NCBI GenBank assembly: GCA_023389745.1
Contig: JAEWED010000048.1
Span: forward strand, 1 to 30,516
DNA: 30,516 bases
Direction of reading: 5' to 3'
Origin: Actinomycetes bacterium
GTDB taxonomy: Bacteria; Actinomycetota; Acidimicrobiia; Acidimicrobiales; Microtrichaceae
Positions 16,744 to 24,860 of this stretch are shown in pieces (position 1 is the stretch's first letter; every line of letters begins with the position of its first letter). Below the pieces are notes generated by a model, which did no database searches, was not told the origin of the DNA, and saw only the letters and a program-made list of their open reading frames with translations. Made by a program: the position numbers and the translations under genes.

Positions 16744-17520
16744 ATGGATCTTCTGGATGAGGAGTCGCATCGGCTCCTGTTGTGGGCCGTGCGTCTGTTC
16801 GAGGTCGGCGGGACGCCGACGCGCAAAGAGCTCCGGCGCCTCGCCGAGCCGCGCCGCCCTGCAGCCCTCGCGGTCGTGTCCGGCCTGACCGGTCGCGACG
16901 TCGACTTCAGCGAGGGCGCGGTGGCCTCGCTCGAGCGTCGCGGCCTGATCGAGGTCGCGACCGGCGAGCGCATCGTCCCCACCGAGATGGGGCGCGTCGT
17001 GGTCAACGCGCTGGGCTTGCACCCCGAGGACACGCCGCTGTTCGAGGTGCTCGAGACCGACCTGCGGTCGAGCGACCCGCTCGCCTTCGCCCGCGTCGTC
17101 GGTCGCATCGCCGCGCTCGACCAGCCGCTCGTCATCGATCCCTACTGCCGTCGTCCGCAGCTCGAGTACCTGGTGACCCACACCACGGTCACCCGTGTGC
17201 TCGTGAGCGACCGGCTCACCGCGGACGACCTCGACGACCTGGTCGACTACGTCCGGTCCATGTCGCGTCGCGACACCAAGCTGCGCCTGCGCGTCGCGCC
17301 GGCGTCGCAGCTGCACGACCGCCACGTCATCAACGACGACCGGGTGCTGCAGATCGGTGGCATCGCGACCAGCGCGGGTGCCGGCACCACGGTGCTCTCG
17401 GAGCCGATCGACCTCGGAGCCGCCGTGCGCGAGTACTACCGGGGTGTCTGGAAGCAGGCCCGGAAGCTCGCGACCTACAAGGCGAAGGGCCAGCACGCCC
17501 GCGTCGACCAGGTCGCCTGA
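16744..17520 (+). CDS. Unrecognised protein: winged-helix-like N-terminus with PLD-like C-terminal half
   Basis: 258 residues, soluble, no signal peptide. Residues about 8-90 look like a predicted helical DNA-binding region (HRLLLWAVRLFEVGGTPTRKELRRLA, then VASLERRGLIEVATGERIVPTEMGRVVVNALGL), as in a winged helix with a carboxyl wing. Residues about 135-235 read PLVIDPYCRRPQLEYLVTH, TRVLVSD, then QLHDRHVINDDRVLQIGGIATSAGAG. The last block resembles the single H-x-[KR]-type motif of phospholipase-D-like domains found in DNA-binding and defence proteins: H191-D-R-H194...D198. A second HKD motif is not visible. It may be a transcription regulator or a degenerate PLD nuclease. It stands alone with its own promoter and a convergent terminator downstream. 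Confidence 0.75.
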   Translation: MDLLDEESHRLLLWAVRLFEVGGTPTRKELRRLAEPRRPAALAVVSGLTGRDVDFSEGAVASLERRGLIEVATGERIVPTEMGRVVVNALGLHPEDTPLFEVLETDLRSSDPLAFARVVGRIAALDQPLVIDPYCRRPQLEYLVTHTTVTRVLVSDRLTADDLDDLVDYVRSMSRRDTKLRLRVAPASQLHDRHVINDDRVLQIGGIATSAGAGTTVLSEPIDLGAAVREYYRGVWKQARKLATYKAKGQHARVDQVA

Positions 17521-17550
17521 GCGCCTGAGCTCGGGTCTGAGCGCCTGAGC
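17518..17550. repeat. Short direct repeat after the PLD-like gene
   Basis: TGAGCGCCTGAGC occurs at 17518-17530 and again at 17538-17550, 20 bp apart. The first copy includes the stop codon. It is probably a local duplication. Confidence 0.7.
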
Positions 17551-17561
17551 GCACCCGACAG

Positions 17562-17604
17562 ATCGTCGAACGCGACGATGCCGACCGACCCCCGGGCCGG
17601 TCGG
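17562..17604. terminator. Paired hairpins between convergent genes
   Basis: A 7-bp perfect hairpin with loop AACG (17562-17568 with 17573-17579) is followed immediately by a 7-bp stem (17581-17587 with 17598-17604) whose loop can add CCC/GGG pairing. They sit between the PLD-like gene and the convergent hydrolase gene. Confidence 0.6.
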
Positions 17605-17646
17605 CTTCGCTCGTTCTCAGCCCGTCTTCGCCCAGCCCGTCCTCGC

Positions 17647-19659
17647 TCAGCCCTTGTGGTTGGCGCCGGAGAGCGCGTCGAGCCAGCGAGCGCCACCGGT
17701 GTGCGTGCCGTGCAGGCGTGGCAGGTGGTGCGTGCTCTTCGCGTGACGTTCGGTGCGCTGCGCCGGCGGGGCGATCGGCTGCTCCTCGGTCGCGGCAGGC
17801 GCCGGCTTCATGCGTGCGGCCCGCTCGACCTCGAGGGCCCGCAGGATCTTCTCGACCGAGGCGAGCTGCTCCTCGGTGTAGGGCAGGCGGTAGCCCTCGG
17901 CGACGAACCGAGCGGTGTCGGCGCGATAGTCGTGACCGGTCGAGCGGAACTCGCCCGGGGCGTTGCGCATGGCGTTCGCCGCGTCGACCATCGTCTGGAT
18001 GAACGTGACGCCCGGGGTCCAGTGCTGCCCGGCGGGCACGCCGCGGCCGCGCTGCTCACCGAGCCAGTCGGGCTTGCGGTAGAGCAACGTCGGGGTCACC
18101 AGGGTGATCGGGTCGTTGTCGTGGCTCAGCTGCACGATGCGCAGCTCGTCGCGCTGCTCGGGGGTGAGCTGCTCGAGCTCCTCCCAGCGGTCGAACACGC
18201 CGACGGTGCCGGCGGGGGTGAGCTGTCCCGGGCGGTACAGGCCGGCGGCCGACCAGCGTGCCAGCTGCGGCATGCCGAACCAGAGCGCACGATCGATGCC
18301 GTAGTGGTCGAGGCCGGCGACGCCCTGCTTCATGATGACGTCGGACGACGCCCACGCACCGAGGCTCTCTCCGAAGACGAGCACACGGGGCCGATCCTCG
18401 GGTGCCATTCCCTGGAGGCGCTGACGCACACCCCAGACGAGCTGGCGGAACTGCTGGCGGCCCTGGCGGACCTTCTGCAGCGACAGGAACGACGGGAAGC
18501 GGCCGTACTGGATGCAGACCGTGGCGATGTCGCCGCGGGTGAAGAACTCCGCGGACTCGATCATGGTGTGGTCGACCCAGCCGGTGCCGGTGGGGGAGAC
18601 GAGCAGCAGGGTGCCTCGTTCGTAGGCGCCGGTGCGCTCGAGCTCCTCGAGCGCGGCCTCGCTGCGGCCGCTCGGGTAGAGCGGCTGGCCGTCGAAGCCG
18701 ACGTACACGCGGATCGGGTGGGCGACCGCGGGCTCACCCATGGTCGCTTCGATGAGCTCGGGGGTGACGACGTCGGTGACGTAGCGGCGACCCTGCTGGC
18801 CGAGGTCCTCGAAGCGGACGATGCTCTCCTTGCTGCCCGACACCAGCGGGGTGGTGGGCGGCTCGGAGTACCCCGGGTCGATCTTCTCGTTCGAGCGTCC
18901 GACGTAGGAGATGCCGGCCCAGTAGAGGCCGGTCAGGCCCGCAGCCCAAGCAGTGGCGTTGACCGAACGGGCGAGCAGGTCGTGCGTGATGCCCGGGCCG
19001 AAGTACCGCTGGAAGCCCTTGCGGGTGCCGCGGTAGGCGAACGCCAGGCCGGTGCCGAAGCCGGTCATGCCCGCTGTGACGGCGAGTGACTTCGGCAGCG
19101 TGAGCGGCAGCTTGTCGAAGTCCTCGGTGAAGAAGTCGCGTCGCTCGGCGAGGTACTGACGGGACTTGTAGAGCGCGAACCCGAGGGCAGCGGTGGTCAC
19201 ACCGACGCTGATCGCCGCGCCGCGCTGGGTGCTGCTGGAGCGCCGCTGCGCCGCCGAGGCGAGCTCGTAGACCATGCCGCCGAGCGCGCCGCCCTCGATC
19301 AGCTCACCCGCGAGGCGGGTCACCGCGGCGGGGAGCGCGGTGTCGTCCTCGTCGGGGATGCGTCGAGCGGCGTAGGCGGCTCCGGCGATGGCGGCCCGCA
19401 CGCCGACGCGCTGCACGAGCGAGTCCTTGTTCGGGGTCAGGCGGTTGGCGGTGTTGTCGACCTTGTTGGACACGCCGCGGGCGAGCAGGACGGCCACGCC
19501 GCTGGCGAGACCCTGCTGCACCGAGTCGTGCGGCATGAGCGAGGGGCGCAGCGACCGCAGCAGCTCCGAGGTCTCGAGCGGCGAGCCGGGGGAGCTGGCC
19601 AGCGGTGCGAAGACGCTCGCGACCTTCTGTGCCTGTTCGATGGTCAACTGCGGCTTCAT
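17647..19659 (-). CDS. Membrane-anchored alpha/beta-hydrolase (Abhydrolase_9 family)
   Basis: 670 residues with ATG 19659. The N-terminal ~260 residues are helical with several hydrophobic, probably membrane, segments (near 88-98, 150-163, 192-209 and 234-252). From about 262 the Abhydrolase_9 domain follows: RFEDLGQQGRRYVTDVV, IRVYVGFDGQPLYPSGRS, VSPTGTGWVDHTMIE and the nucleophile elbow GESLGAW with S432. The C-terminal ~60 residues are a charged tail. Family members are actinobacterial and largely uncharacterised; an esterase or lipid role is inferred. Compared with the usual family layout the C-terminal tail looks extra. GAGGAG lies about 13 bases before the ATG. A longer open frame to 20043 is not protein-like and is rejected. 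Confidence 0.87.
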   Translation of the reverse strand: MKPQLTIEQAQKVASVFAPLASSPGSPLETSELLRSLRPSLMPHDSVQQGLASGVAVLLARGVSNKVDNTANRLTPNKDSLVQRVGVRAAIAGAAYAARRIPDEDDTALPAAVTRLAGELIEGGALGGMVYELASAAQRRSSSTQRGAAISVGVTTAALGFALYKSRQYLAERRDFFTEDFDKLPLTLPKSLAVTAGMTGFGTGLAFAYRGTRKGFQRYFGPGITHDLLARSVNATAWAAGLTGLYWAGISYVGRSNEKIDPGYSEPPTTPLVSGSKESIVRFEDLGQQGRRYVTDVVTPELIEATMGEPAVAHPIRVYVGFDGQPLYPSGRSEAALEELERTGAYERGTLLLVSPTGTGWVDHTMIESAEFFTRGDIATVCIQYGRFPSFLSLQKVRQGRQQFRQLVWGVRQRLQGMAPEDRPRVLVFGESLGAWASSDVIMKQGVAGLDHYGIDRALWFGMPQLARWSAAGLYRPGQLTPAGTVGVFDRWEELEQLTPEQRDELRIVQLSHDNDPITLVTPTLLYRKPDWLGEQRGRGVPAGQHWTPGVTFIQTMVDAANAMRNAPGEFRSTGHDYRADTARFVAEGYRLPYTEEQLASVEKILRALEVERAARMKPAPAATEEQPIAPPAQRTERHAKSTHHLPRLHGTHTGGARWLDALSGANHKG

Positions 19660-19778
19660 GGTGGGTGATGTCTCCTCAGGGCCCCGGCGCGGGTCGTTGC
19701 CGAATCTATCGGGGGGTCCTTCGGCTCCGACGGGATCCGTGGGGTCGCCGGGCCGCGGGAACACTCCCGATCCTGGCC

Positions 19779-19804
19779 AATCGGACGATTCGGAAGATTT
19801 CCGA
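19779..19804. promoter_or_regulatory. Two adjoining inverted repeats, candidate operator
   Basis: AATCG-GA-CGATT (19779-19790) is followed, sharing one base, by TCGGAA-GAT-TTCCGA (19790-19804). Both are perfect. They sit in the most AT-rich part of the gap, about 70-100 bp upstream of the possible hydrolase -10. The binding protein is unknown. Confidence 0.45.
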
Positions 19805-19908
19805 GGTTTCTTGTTTGAGTGGTCCGGATGGAGGGCACGAGGTGCCTGTCCGTGAACGTGGGTGGCTCCGACGCTGACGATCACGGCTTGTGCACACAAC
19901 CCCATGGT

Positions 19909-19943
19909 CTCGGCCCCGGTTCCCCTCTCTCGCCGGGGCCGAG
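19909..19943 (-). terminator. Terminator of the response regulator-kinase-DUF4173 operon
   Basis: An 11-bp perfect stem (19909-19919 with 19933-19943) with a 13-base loop, about 90 bp beyond the DUF4173 stop on the minus strand. Confidence 0.6.
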
Positions 19944-19954
19944 GCGCGTCCGGG

Positions 19955-20003
19955 CACAGTTCGGCTCCGTTCGGCACCGTCGGCGCAGTTCGGCGCCGTT
20001 CGG
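19955..20003. repeat. Five tandem ~10-bp repeats
   Basis: Units of 10, 10, 9, 10 and 10 bases ending in TTCGG (third unit GTCGG): CACAGTTCGG, CTCCGTTCGG, CACCGTCGG, CGCAGTTCGG, CGCCGTTCGG. The period is one helical turn. The array lies just after the DUF4173 stop and before the terminator hairpin on the minus strand. Confidence 0.75.
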
Positions 20004-20029
20004 GTGCGTCGTGCCGGGGTCGGGTGCCG

Positions 20030-21499
20030 TCAGGGGCAGGCATCCCCGAGCGCGGCGGCGGCCTGTCGCTGCGAGAGGTTCCACTCCGTGGGTCCGGAGT
20101 GCTGCTCGGTCTCGCACAGCCGGAGGGTCAGGTAGGACCCGGCGGAATCGTTCAGCTGCGGGAGCGCCTCGATGATCGCGGGAGTCGCATCGGGTGACAG
20201 AGTCAGCAGGTACGGGGCGTCCAGGTCGCCACCGTCGAGGTGGTGCGCCACGTTGCGGTCGACGACGAGCGCGTCCGGGTTCACCAGGTTCACGGCGACC
20301 ACGGCGACCAGCGCGGTGAGGCCGATCGCGGTCGGCAGCCACTCGCGGCTCCAGCGGGCGCCGACGACGAACGCGACGGCCATGAGCACGAACGCGACGC
20401 CCAGCCACCAGGCGAAGGCGCTGCTGTAGAAGCGCAGCAGCGTGAGCCCGAACTCGTCCGCGTACAGGCCCAGCCCGGCGATCGCTGCGTGCACGACGAC
20501 GAGGGTCAGCACGCACGCCACGCCGCTCACCGCGGCGAACGCCCGGCGGGCCGGACGGCTCGACAGGTCGACCGAACTGCGCAGGGCGACCAGCACCGCG
20601 GCGGTCAGCCCGGCGACGACGAGCAGCTGGAAGAACCCGGAGCGTGCGTACTCGGCGTAGCTCAGCCCGCTGGTCTCGACGACGTAGTCGGAGCCGCGCA
20701 GCACAGCGGTGAACCGCGACGCGGCGAACACGGCGTACAGACCCGTCAGCGCCGCGACCACGACCAGGCCTTCGGTGGCCCCGATGGTCACCGAACTGGG
20801 CCGTGCCTCGACCGGAGGACGTGCCGAGGCCACGAAGCAGCCGGCGGCGGCCCAGATGGCCAGTGCGACGACGATCGCGTGGATCGGGGTGCCGGACAGG
20901 TCGAGATCGACGCCGGTGAACAGCGACGCGAAGACCGGGTCGGCCGAGCCGAGCAGGACGCCGACGACCAGCAGCAGCGGCAGCGCGAGTGCGAGACCTC
21001 GGGCGACGCCACCGAGTCGGCGCCCGGCCCCCTCGGAGGGGCGGGGGAACAGCGACAGGACCGCAGCGACCGCGAGCGGCAGGGCGACGAGCACCGACTG
21101 CAGCGTGGCGCCGACGCGACGGCTGGCGACCGAGAAGCGGGTGCCCTTCGGCGGTGTGGCGCTCGACGTGACCGCCAGTGCCAGGACCACGCACACCGTC
21201 AGCAGGTCGAGCGCGAGCAGCCAGGGGCTGGACCGCAGGGCGAACAGCGCGCCGATCCCGACCGCGACCCCCAGCAGGATCCGACCGACGAGACGGCGGA
21301 CCCGCCCGGTGACGACCAGACCGCCGCAGAGCACCGCCACGGCGAGGAACGCGGCCACGCCTGACGCCCGTGTCTGCAACGACAGATCGACCAGGACGGC
21401 GGTCAGCACCAGCACCGCGCCGATCAGCGGGACCCTGGCCCCGGGGGCTGCGGGCTCCGGTGCGGCCGGCGACGGTGGGTGGTCCTCGAGCATCGTCAT
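20030..21499 (-). CDS. DUF4173 (DUF4153-like) multi-pass membrane protein
   Basis: 489 residues with about ten or more hydrophobic segments, starting near residue 25 (PLIGAVLVLTAVLVDLSL) and ending near 405. The block YVVETSGLSYAEYARSGFFQLLVVAGLTAAVL is characteristic of DUF4173. After the last helix is an extracytoplasmic C-terminal domain (VNPDALVVDRNVAHHL ... YLTLSPDA..., two cysteines in LRLCE and GDACP). The function of the family is unknown. The ATG overlaps the kinase stop by four bases (ATGA), and AGGAG lies about 8 bases upstream, so it is the third gene of the two-component operon and probably the sensed or regulated membrane partner. Confidence 0.88.
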   Translation of the reverse strand: MTMLEDHPPSPAAPEPAAPGARVPLIGAVLVLTAVLVDLSLQTRASGVAAFLAVAVLCGGLVVTGRVRRLVGRILLGVAVGIGALFALRSSPWLLALDLLTVCVVLALAVTSSATPPKGTRFSVASRRVGATLQSVLVALPLAVAAVLSLFPRPSEGAGRRLGGVARGLALALPLLLVVGVLLGSADPVFASLFTGVDLDLSGTPIHAIVVALAIWAAAGCFVASARPPVEARPSSVTIGATEGLVVVAALTGLYAVFAASRFTAVLRGSDYVVETSGLSYAEYARSGFFQLLVVAGLTAAVLVALRSSVDLSSRPARRAFAAVSGVACVLTLVVVHAAIAGLGLYADEFGLTLLRFYSSAFAWWLGVAFVLMAVAFVVGARWSREWLPTAIGLTALVAVVAVNLVNPDALVVDRNVAHHLDGGDLDAPYLLTLSPDATPAIIEALPQLNDSAGSYLTLRLCETEQHSGPTEWNLSQRQAAAALGDACP

Positions 21500-22503
21500 G
21501 GGTGGGCTCCTGTGACGTGGGGAAGGACGACCACGACGGTGCATCCTTCGCTGCGATCGGTGGCGACCTCGACCGAACCTCCGTGCAGCTGCACGATCTC
21601 GGCGACGATGGCGAGCCCCAGTCCGGAGCCCCCCGCAGAGTGCGACCTGGCGTCGTCGGTCCGGTAGAAGCGTTCGAAGACGTGGGCGCGGTCCCCGGCG
21701 GGGATCCCGGGTCCCTCGTCGGTGACGCACAGGTGGAGGCGACCGTCGTTCGACGAGGCCTCGACGAGTACCGGACGCTCCGGCGGGCTGCAACGCAGCG
21801 CGTTGTCGACCAGGTTGGTCACGACCTGGTGCACCCGTGCGCGGTCGCCGCGGTAGACGAGGCCGTCGGTCGCGGCGACGACCACTCGGGTGGTGTCGCC
21901 GTCGTGCGACGCGCTCCAGGCCGCCTCGTGCAGCAGCGGTTCGACGTCGAACTGCTCGACGTGCAGGGGACTGGCACCCGACTCGAGTCGGCTCAGGTCG
22001 AGGACCCGGTCGACGAGCTCGCTGAGGCGTTCGACCTCGTGCAGCGACGCCTGTGCATGGTCGGTGTCGTTGGGCTCGACGCCGTCGACGACGTTCTCGA
22101 GGCGGGCCCGCAGCGCTGTGAGCGGCGTGCGCAGCTCGTGGGCGACGTTCGCGATGAGCGCCTGGCGTTGGCGGTCGACCTCGGACAGCTCGGAGCGCAT
22201 CTGGACGAACGCCCGGGCGAGATCGCCGACCTCGTCGCGGGAGGTGACCGCGACCGGGGCGTCGAAGTCGCCGTCGACCATCGCCTTGCTGGCTCTTGCC
22301 ATCTCGCGCAGCGGCGAGGTGATCCCCCGGGCGATCGGATAGGCGACCAGCAGTGCGATCGCCCCTGCGATCAGCGGTCGGAGCCAGATGGCGATGCCGG
22401 CGCGGTAGCCGATGGTGGACACCAGCGCCGTGATCAGCACGGCGAGCACGATGACGATCGACAGCTTGACCTTGATCGAGCTGATCCGGTCGAGCGGCCT
22501 CAC
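21496..22503 (-). CDS. Sensor histidine kinase
   Basis: 335 residues. Two membrane segments lie close together (about 13-31 and 39-56), leaving almost no extracytoplasmic loop, so the signal may be read in the membrane or through a partner. A HAMP domain follows (PIARGITSPLREMARASKAMVDGDF). H122 in ANVAHELRTPL is the phospho-accepting histidine. The ATPase domain has the N box (NLVDNALRCSPP), G1 (DEGPGIP), F box (FERFYR) and G2 (GGSGLGLAI). It overlaps the response regulator before it and the DUF4173 gene after it by four bases each. The short sensor makes the DUF4173 protein a plausible input partner; this is inference. Confidence 0.92.
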   Translation of the reverse strand: MRPLDRISSIKVKLSIVIVLAVLITALVSTIGYRAGIAIWLRPLIAGAIALLVAYPIARGITSPLREMARASKAMVDGDFDAPVAVTSRDEVGDLARAFVQMRSELSEVDRQRQALIANVAHELRTPLTALRARLENVVDGVEPNDTDHAQASLHEVERLSELVDRVLDLSRLESGASPLHVEQFDVEPLLHEAAWSASHDGDTTRVVVAATDGLVYRGDRARVHQVVTNLVDNALRCSPPERPVLVEASSNDGRLHLCVTDEGPGIPAGDRAHVFERFYRTDDARSHSAGGSGLGLAIVAEIVQLHGGSVEVATDRSEGCTVVVVLPHVTGAHP

Positions 22504-23198
22504 GGCGTGTCGCCGATCGCATCGCCGATCGCGTAGCCGACGGCGTGCACCGTGCGGATGACGCCGTCGCCCAGCTTTCGTCGCAGCGAGCGGACGTGGG
22601 AGTCGACGGTGCGTGCGCCGGAGCCGTCCCGGTAACCCCAGACCTCTGCGAGCAGCTGCTCGCGGGTGAGGACCGTGCCAGAGGCGTCGAGCAGGCAGCG
22701 CAGCAGGTCGAACTCAGTGGGAGTGAGGTGCACGACCACCTCGTCGAGCGTGACGACGCGGGTGCGCACGTCGAGCACCACCGATCCGGCTCGCAGGACA
22801 TGTGCGTCGCCGTCGTCGGTGGTGTTCCGGCCGGCCTCGGTGCGCCGCAGGATCGCCTGGATGCGTGCGACGAGCTCACGGGCGCTGAACGGCTTGGTCA
22901 TGTAGTCGTCCGCACCGACCCGGAGCCCGACGATCAGGTCGGTCTCCTGGTCGAGCGCGGTGAGCATGAGGACCGGGACGTGACGGTGGCGCTGGATGCG
23001 CCGGCAGACCTCGAAGCCGTCGAACCCGGGGAGCATGACGTCGAGCACGACCAGATCGGGCTGGAGCCGCTCGCACATCTCGACACCCGTGGGACCGTCC
23101 GCGGCGAGGTCGACCTCGAAGCCCTCGTTGCGCAGCCGTGCTGCGACCGACGCAGCGATGGCGGTCTCGTCCTCGATCACCAGAACCCGTTGTCCCAC
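22500..23198 (-). CDS. OmpR/PhoB-family response regulator
   Basis: 232 residues. The receiver domain has the acidic pocket E9-D10, phospho-acceptor D53 (LVVLDVMLPG), T80 and K102 (MTKPFS). The C-terminal winged helix (residues about 130-228) contains HLTPTEFDLLRCLL, LTREQLLAEVWGY and VDSHVRSLRRKLG. It ends in a small tandem repeat (AIGDAIGDTP). It is the first gene of the RR-kinase-DUF4173 operon. The GTG at 23198 lies 7 bases after minus-strand TAACCT, so the mRNA is probably leaderless. The pair could control its own promoter, but no clear direct-repeat site was settled on. Confidence 0.93.
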   Translation of the reverse strand: MGQRVLVIEDETAIAASVAARLRNEGFEVDLAADGPTGVEMCERLQPDLVVLDVMLPGFDGFEVCRRIQRHRHVPVLMLTALDQETDLIVGLRVGADDYMTKPFSARELVARIQAILRRTEAGRNTTDDGDAHVLRAGSVVLDVRTRVVTLDEVVVHLTPTEFDLLRCLLDASGTVLTREQLLAEVWGYRDGSGARTVDSHVRSLRRKLGDGVIRTVHAVGYAIGDAIGDTP

Positions 23199-23205
23199 CC
23201 GCAGG

Positions 23206-23211
23206 AGGTTA
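23206..23211 (-). promoter_or_regulatory. -10 hexamer of a leaderless-type promoter for the two-component operon
   Basis: Minus-strand TAACCT followed by seven bases and the GTG at 23198. No ribosome site in the right orientation is present. Confidence 0.5.
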
Positions 23212-23373
23212 CGGAGGCGCCTGTGTGGAAGTCCCGCTTGTCATGTGAAGGTCTTGTGCAGGGCTCGCGCGCTATTGCTGCGGCGCGGCGCTGACGCTCT
23301 CGCGGAAGCGCGGACGGTCGGGGAAGGAGGGTGTGGGGTGGTCTCCAGAACCGAGTTGCGACGAATTCGGCTG

Positions 23374-23389
23374 CAGGACCCAGGTCCTG
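23374..23389. promoter_or_regulatory. 16-bp palindrome upstream of the small gene
   Basis: CAGGACC-CA-GGTCCTG, a perfect 7-bp inverted repeat. It lies 17 bp before the ATG at 23407 and just upstream of the -10-like GACACT (23394-23399, seven bases before the ATG), a good position for an operator. Confidence 0.45.
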
Positions 23390-23406
23390 ATGCGACACTG
23401 CCTCCC

Positions 23407-23613
23407 ATGACGGCCCCGCGGATGGTGCAGATCTCGCTGTACGTCGAGTGCGACGACGATGCCGAGCAGAAACGGCTAGCCGACGCCGTCGCTCGGGTTG
23501 CCTGTCCTGAACAGGACGATCCGTCGCCGGATCACGCGTGCGCCATTCCATGGTTCGTGGTGACCTCGGACGGGGAGGACCTGGAGACCTGGCGGGAGCT
23601 CCTGAACCGCTGA
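23407..23613 (+). CDS. Small hypothetical protein
   Basis: 68 residues, acidic, soluble, beginning MTAPRMVQISLYVECDDD. The pattern of a beta-strand (VQISLYVE), a helix (AEQKRLADAVARVA), a loop with two cysteines (ACPEQ, HACAIP), a strand (WFVVTSD) and a helix (DLETWRELLNR) suggests a compact alpha/beta fold. I do not recognise the family. The start is leaderless-like. The gene sits in a less GC-rich patch and is flanked by a 15-bp direct repeat. It could be a small regulatory or toxin/antitoxin-type protein, but nothing in the sequence shows that. Confidence 0.55.
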   Translation: MTAPRMVQISLYVECDDDAEQKRLADAVARVACPEQDDPSPDHACAIPWFVVTSDGEDLETWRELLNR

Positions 23614-23836
23614 ACCTCGACGTGGCGCTTCTACGGAAGCGGTGTGCGTTCCGGTCGAATGGCCAGGGAAGTGCTCGACGCCGAGTTGCGACGAAATGTG
23701 CCCGTCGGCAGTCGCTCGATCGAGCGTGGCGGAGCTTCATCGAGTGGCGCAGTTCCCCGTGCCCATTCGCAGCTGACGAACGTGACGGTTCTCGGCGAGC
23801 GCACATAGCCTCACGGCGGGAAGAGGGAGACTCAGA

Positions 23837-24331
23837 ATGTCCATTCGATGGTGGGACTGGCGCGGCATCATCCGCGTCGTTGGCTTCGTGGTGCTCAGCG
23901 CGGCTGCGGTTCATCAATTCATTTCTCTGGACCCGGGAGCGGATGGAGATCTCGTCGACCCGGGACCGCCCGAGGTTGCCGCATCGACCTTCGAGGCCCA
24001 ACTGGAAGATGCCGAGTCGGACAACGACTTGAACCAGGTCCTCACGGACTCAGCACCCCAGCAGTCGGTTGCCAATGGCTGGTACACGAATGACCTACTC
24101 GCCGTAGGTGGGCTGCAGACCGACCATCTGATCGAGATCACCGGAGCGATGGCGGAGACCACGTCCATCGCTCTCGAATTCGACGCTGAAGCGGCGGCAC
24201 GCGAGGCCACGTCGACAAGGCGGCTGACATCGCTCCTGCTGATTGGTGTCCTGACGGTGGCGTGGCACGGAGCGACGATTTCGTTCCCAAGGCTCCGGCG
24301 GTCCCCGGGTTTCACCATGCGGCCGATGTAG
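23837..24331 (+). CDS. Hypothetical protein with one membrane segment near each end
   Basis: 164 residues. A cytoplasmic head (MSIRWWDWRG) and TM1 at about 11-29 (IIRVVGFVVLSAAAVHQFI) precede an acidic extracytoplasmic domain rich in Asp, Glu, Gln and Asn (residues about 30-125, with ESDNDLNQVL and NGWYTNDLLAVGG). TM2 is at about 130-148 (LTSLLLIGVLTVAWHGATI), followed by a basic tail (PRLRRSPGF). GAGGGAGA lies before the ATG. Codon use is clearly less GC-biased than in the neighbours (CAT, GAT, GGT, AAT are common), which suggests acquisition or weak constraint. I recognise no family. It converges on the RNase P RNA gene. Confidence 0.65.
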   Translation: MSIRWWDWRGIIRVVGFVVLSAAAVHQFISLDPGADGDLVDPGPPEVAASTFEAQLEDAESDNDLNQVLTDSAPQQSVANGWYTNDLLAVGGLQTDHLIEITGAMAETTSIALEFDAEAAAREATSTRRLTSLLLIGVLTVAWHGATISFPRLRRSPGFTMRPM

Positions 24332-24356
24332 GGCCGATGTGCCGTCGACGTCAGCC

Positions 24357-24387
24357 CACCGCCCCTCCGGCGTCGGCGGAGCGGGTG
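24357..24387 (-). terminator. Probable terminator after rnpB
   Basis: An imperfect GC-rich stem pairs CACC-GCCCCTCCG (24357-24369) with CGGCGGAGCGGGTG (24374-24387) around a short loop, directly after the 3' end of the RNase P RNA on the minus strand. Confidence 0.4.
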
Positions 24388-24795
<408 letters not shown>

Positions 24796-24860
24796 ACACA
24801 TCATCGCAGCTCGCCCCCTGCGTGCCCAGCAGGCCGGCCAGTTCAGACCGATTGGGCGGC

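Larger units (their letters stand above)
19660..20029. other. 370-bp non-coding gap
   Basis: The gap lies between the hydrolase start and the DUF4173 stop, both on the minus strand. It holds a terminator hairpin, five 10-bp repeats, two adjacent inverted repeats in an AT-richer patch, and a possible -10 for the hydrolase gene (minus-strand TAGATT at 19703-19708, giving a 44-base leader). No credible gene is seen. Confidence 0.6.
23351..23695. repeat. 15-bp exact direct repeat flanking a small gene
   Basis: CCGAGTTGCGACGAA occurs at 23351-23365 and 23681-23695, 330 bp apart, on either side of the 23407-23613 gene. The first copy continues into an imperfect palindrome ending TTCGG. The repeats could be insertion footprints or binding sites. 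Confidence 0.65.

Noticed and set aside
17578..19089. Long plus-strand open frame over the membrane hydrolase gene
   Set aside because: Shadow frame; the minus strand has clear Abhydrolase_9 motifs.
19706..20043. Extra coding extension upstream of the hydrolase ATG 19659
   Set aside because: The frame crosses a hairpin and 10-bp repeats and reads as low-complexity Arg/Pro-rich sequence.
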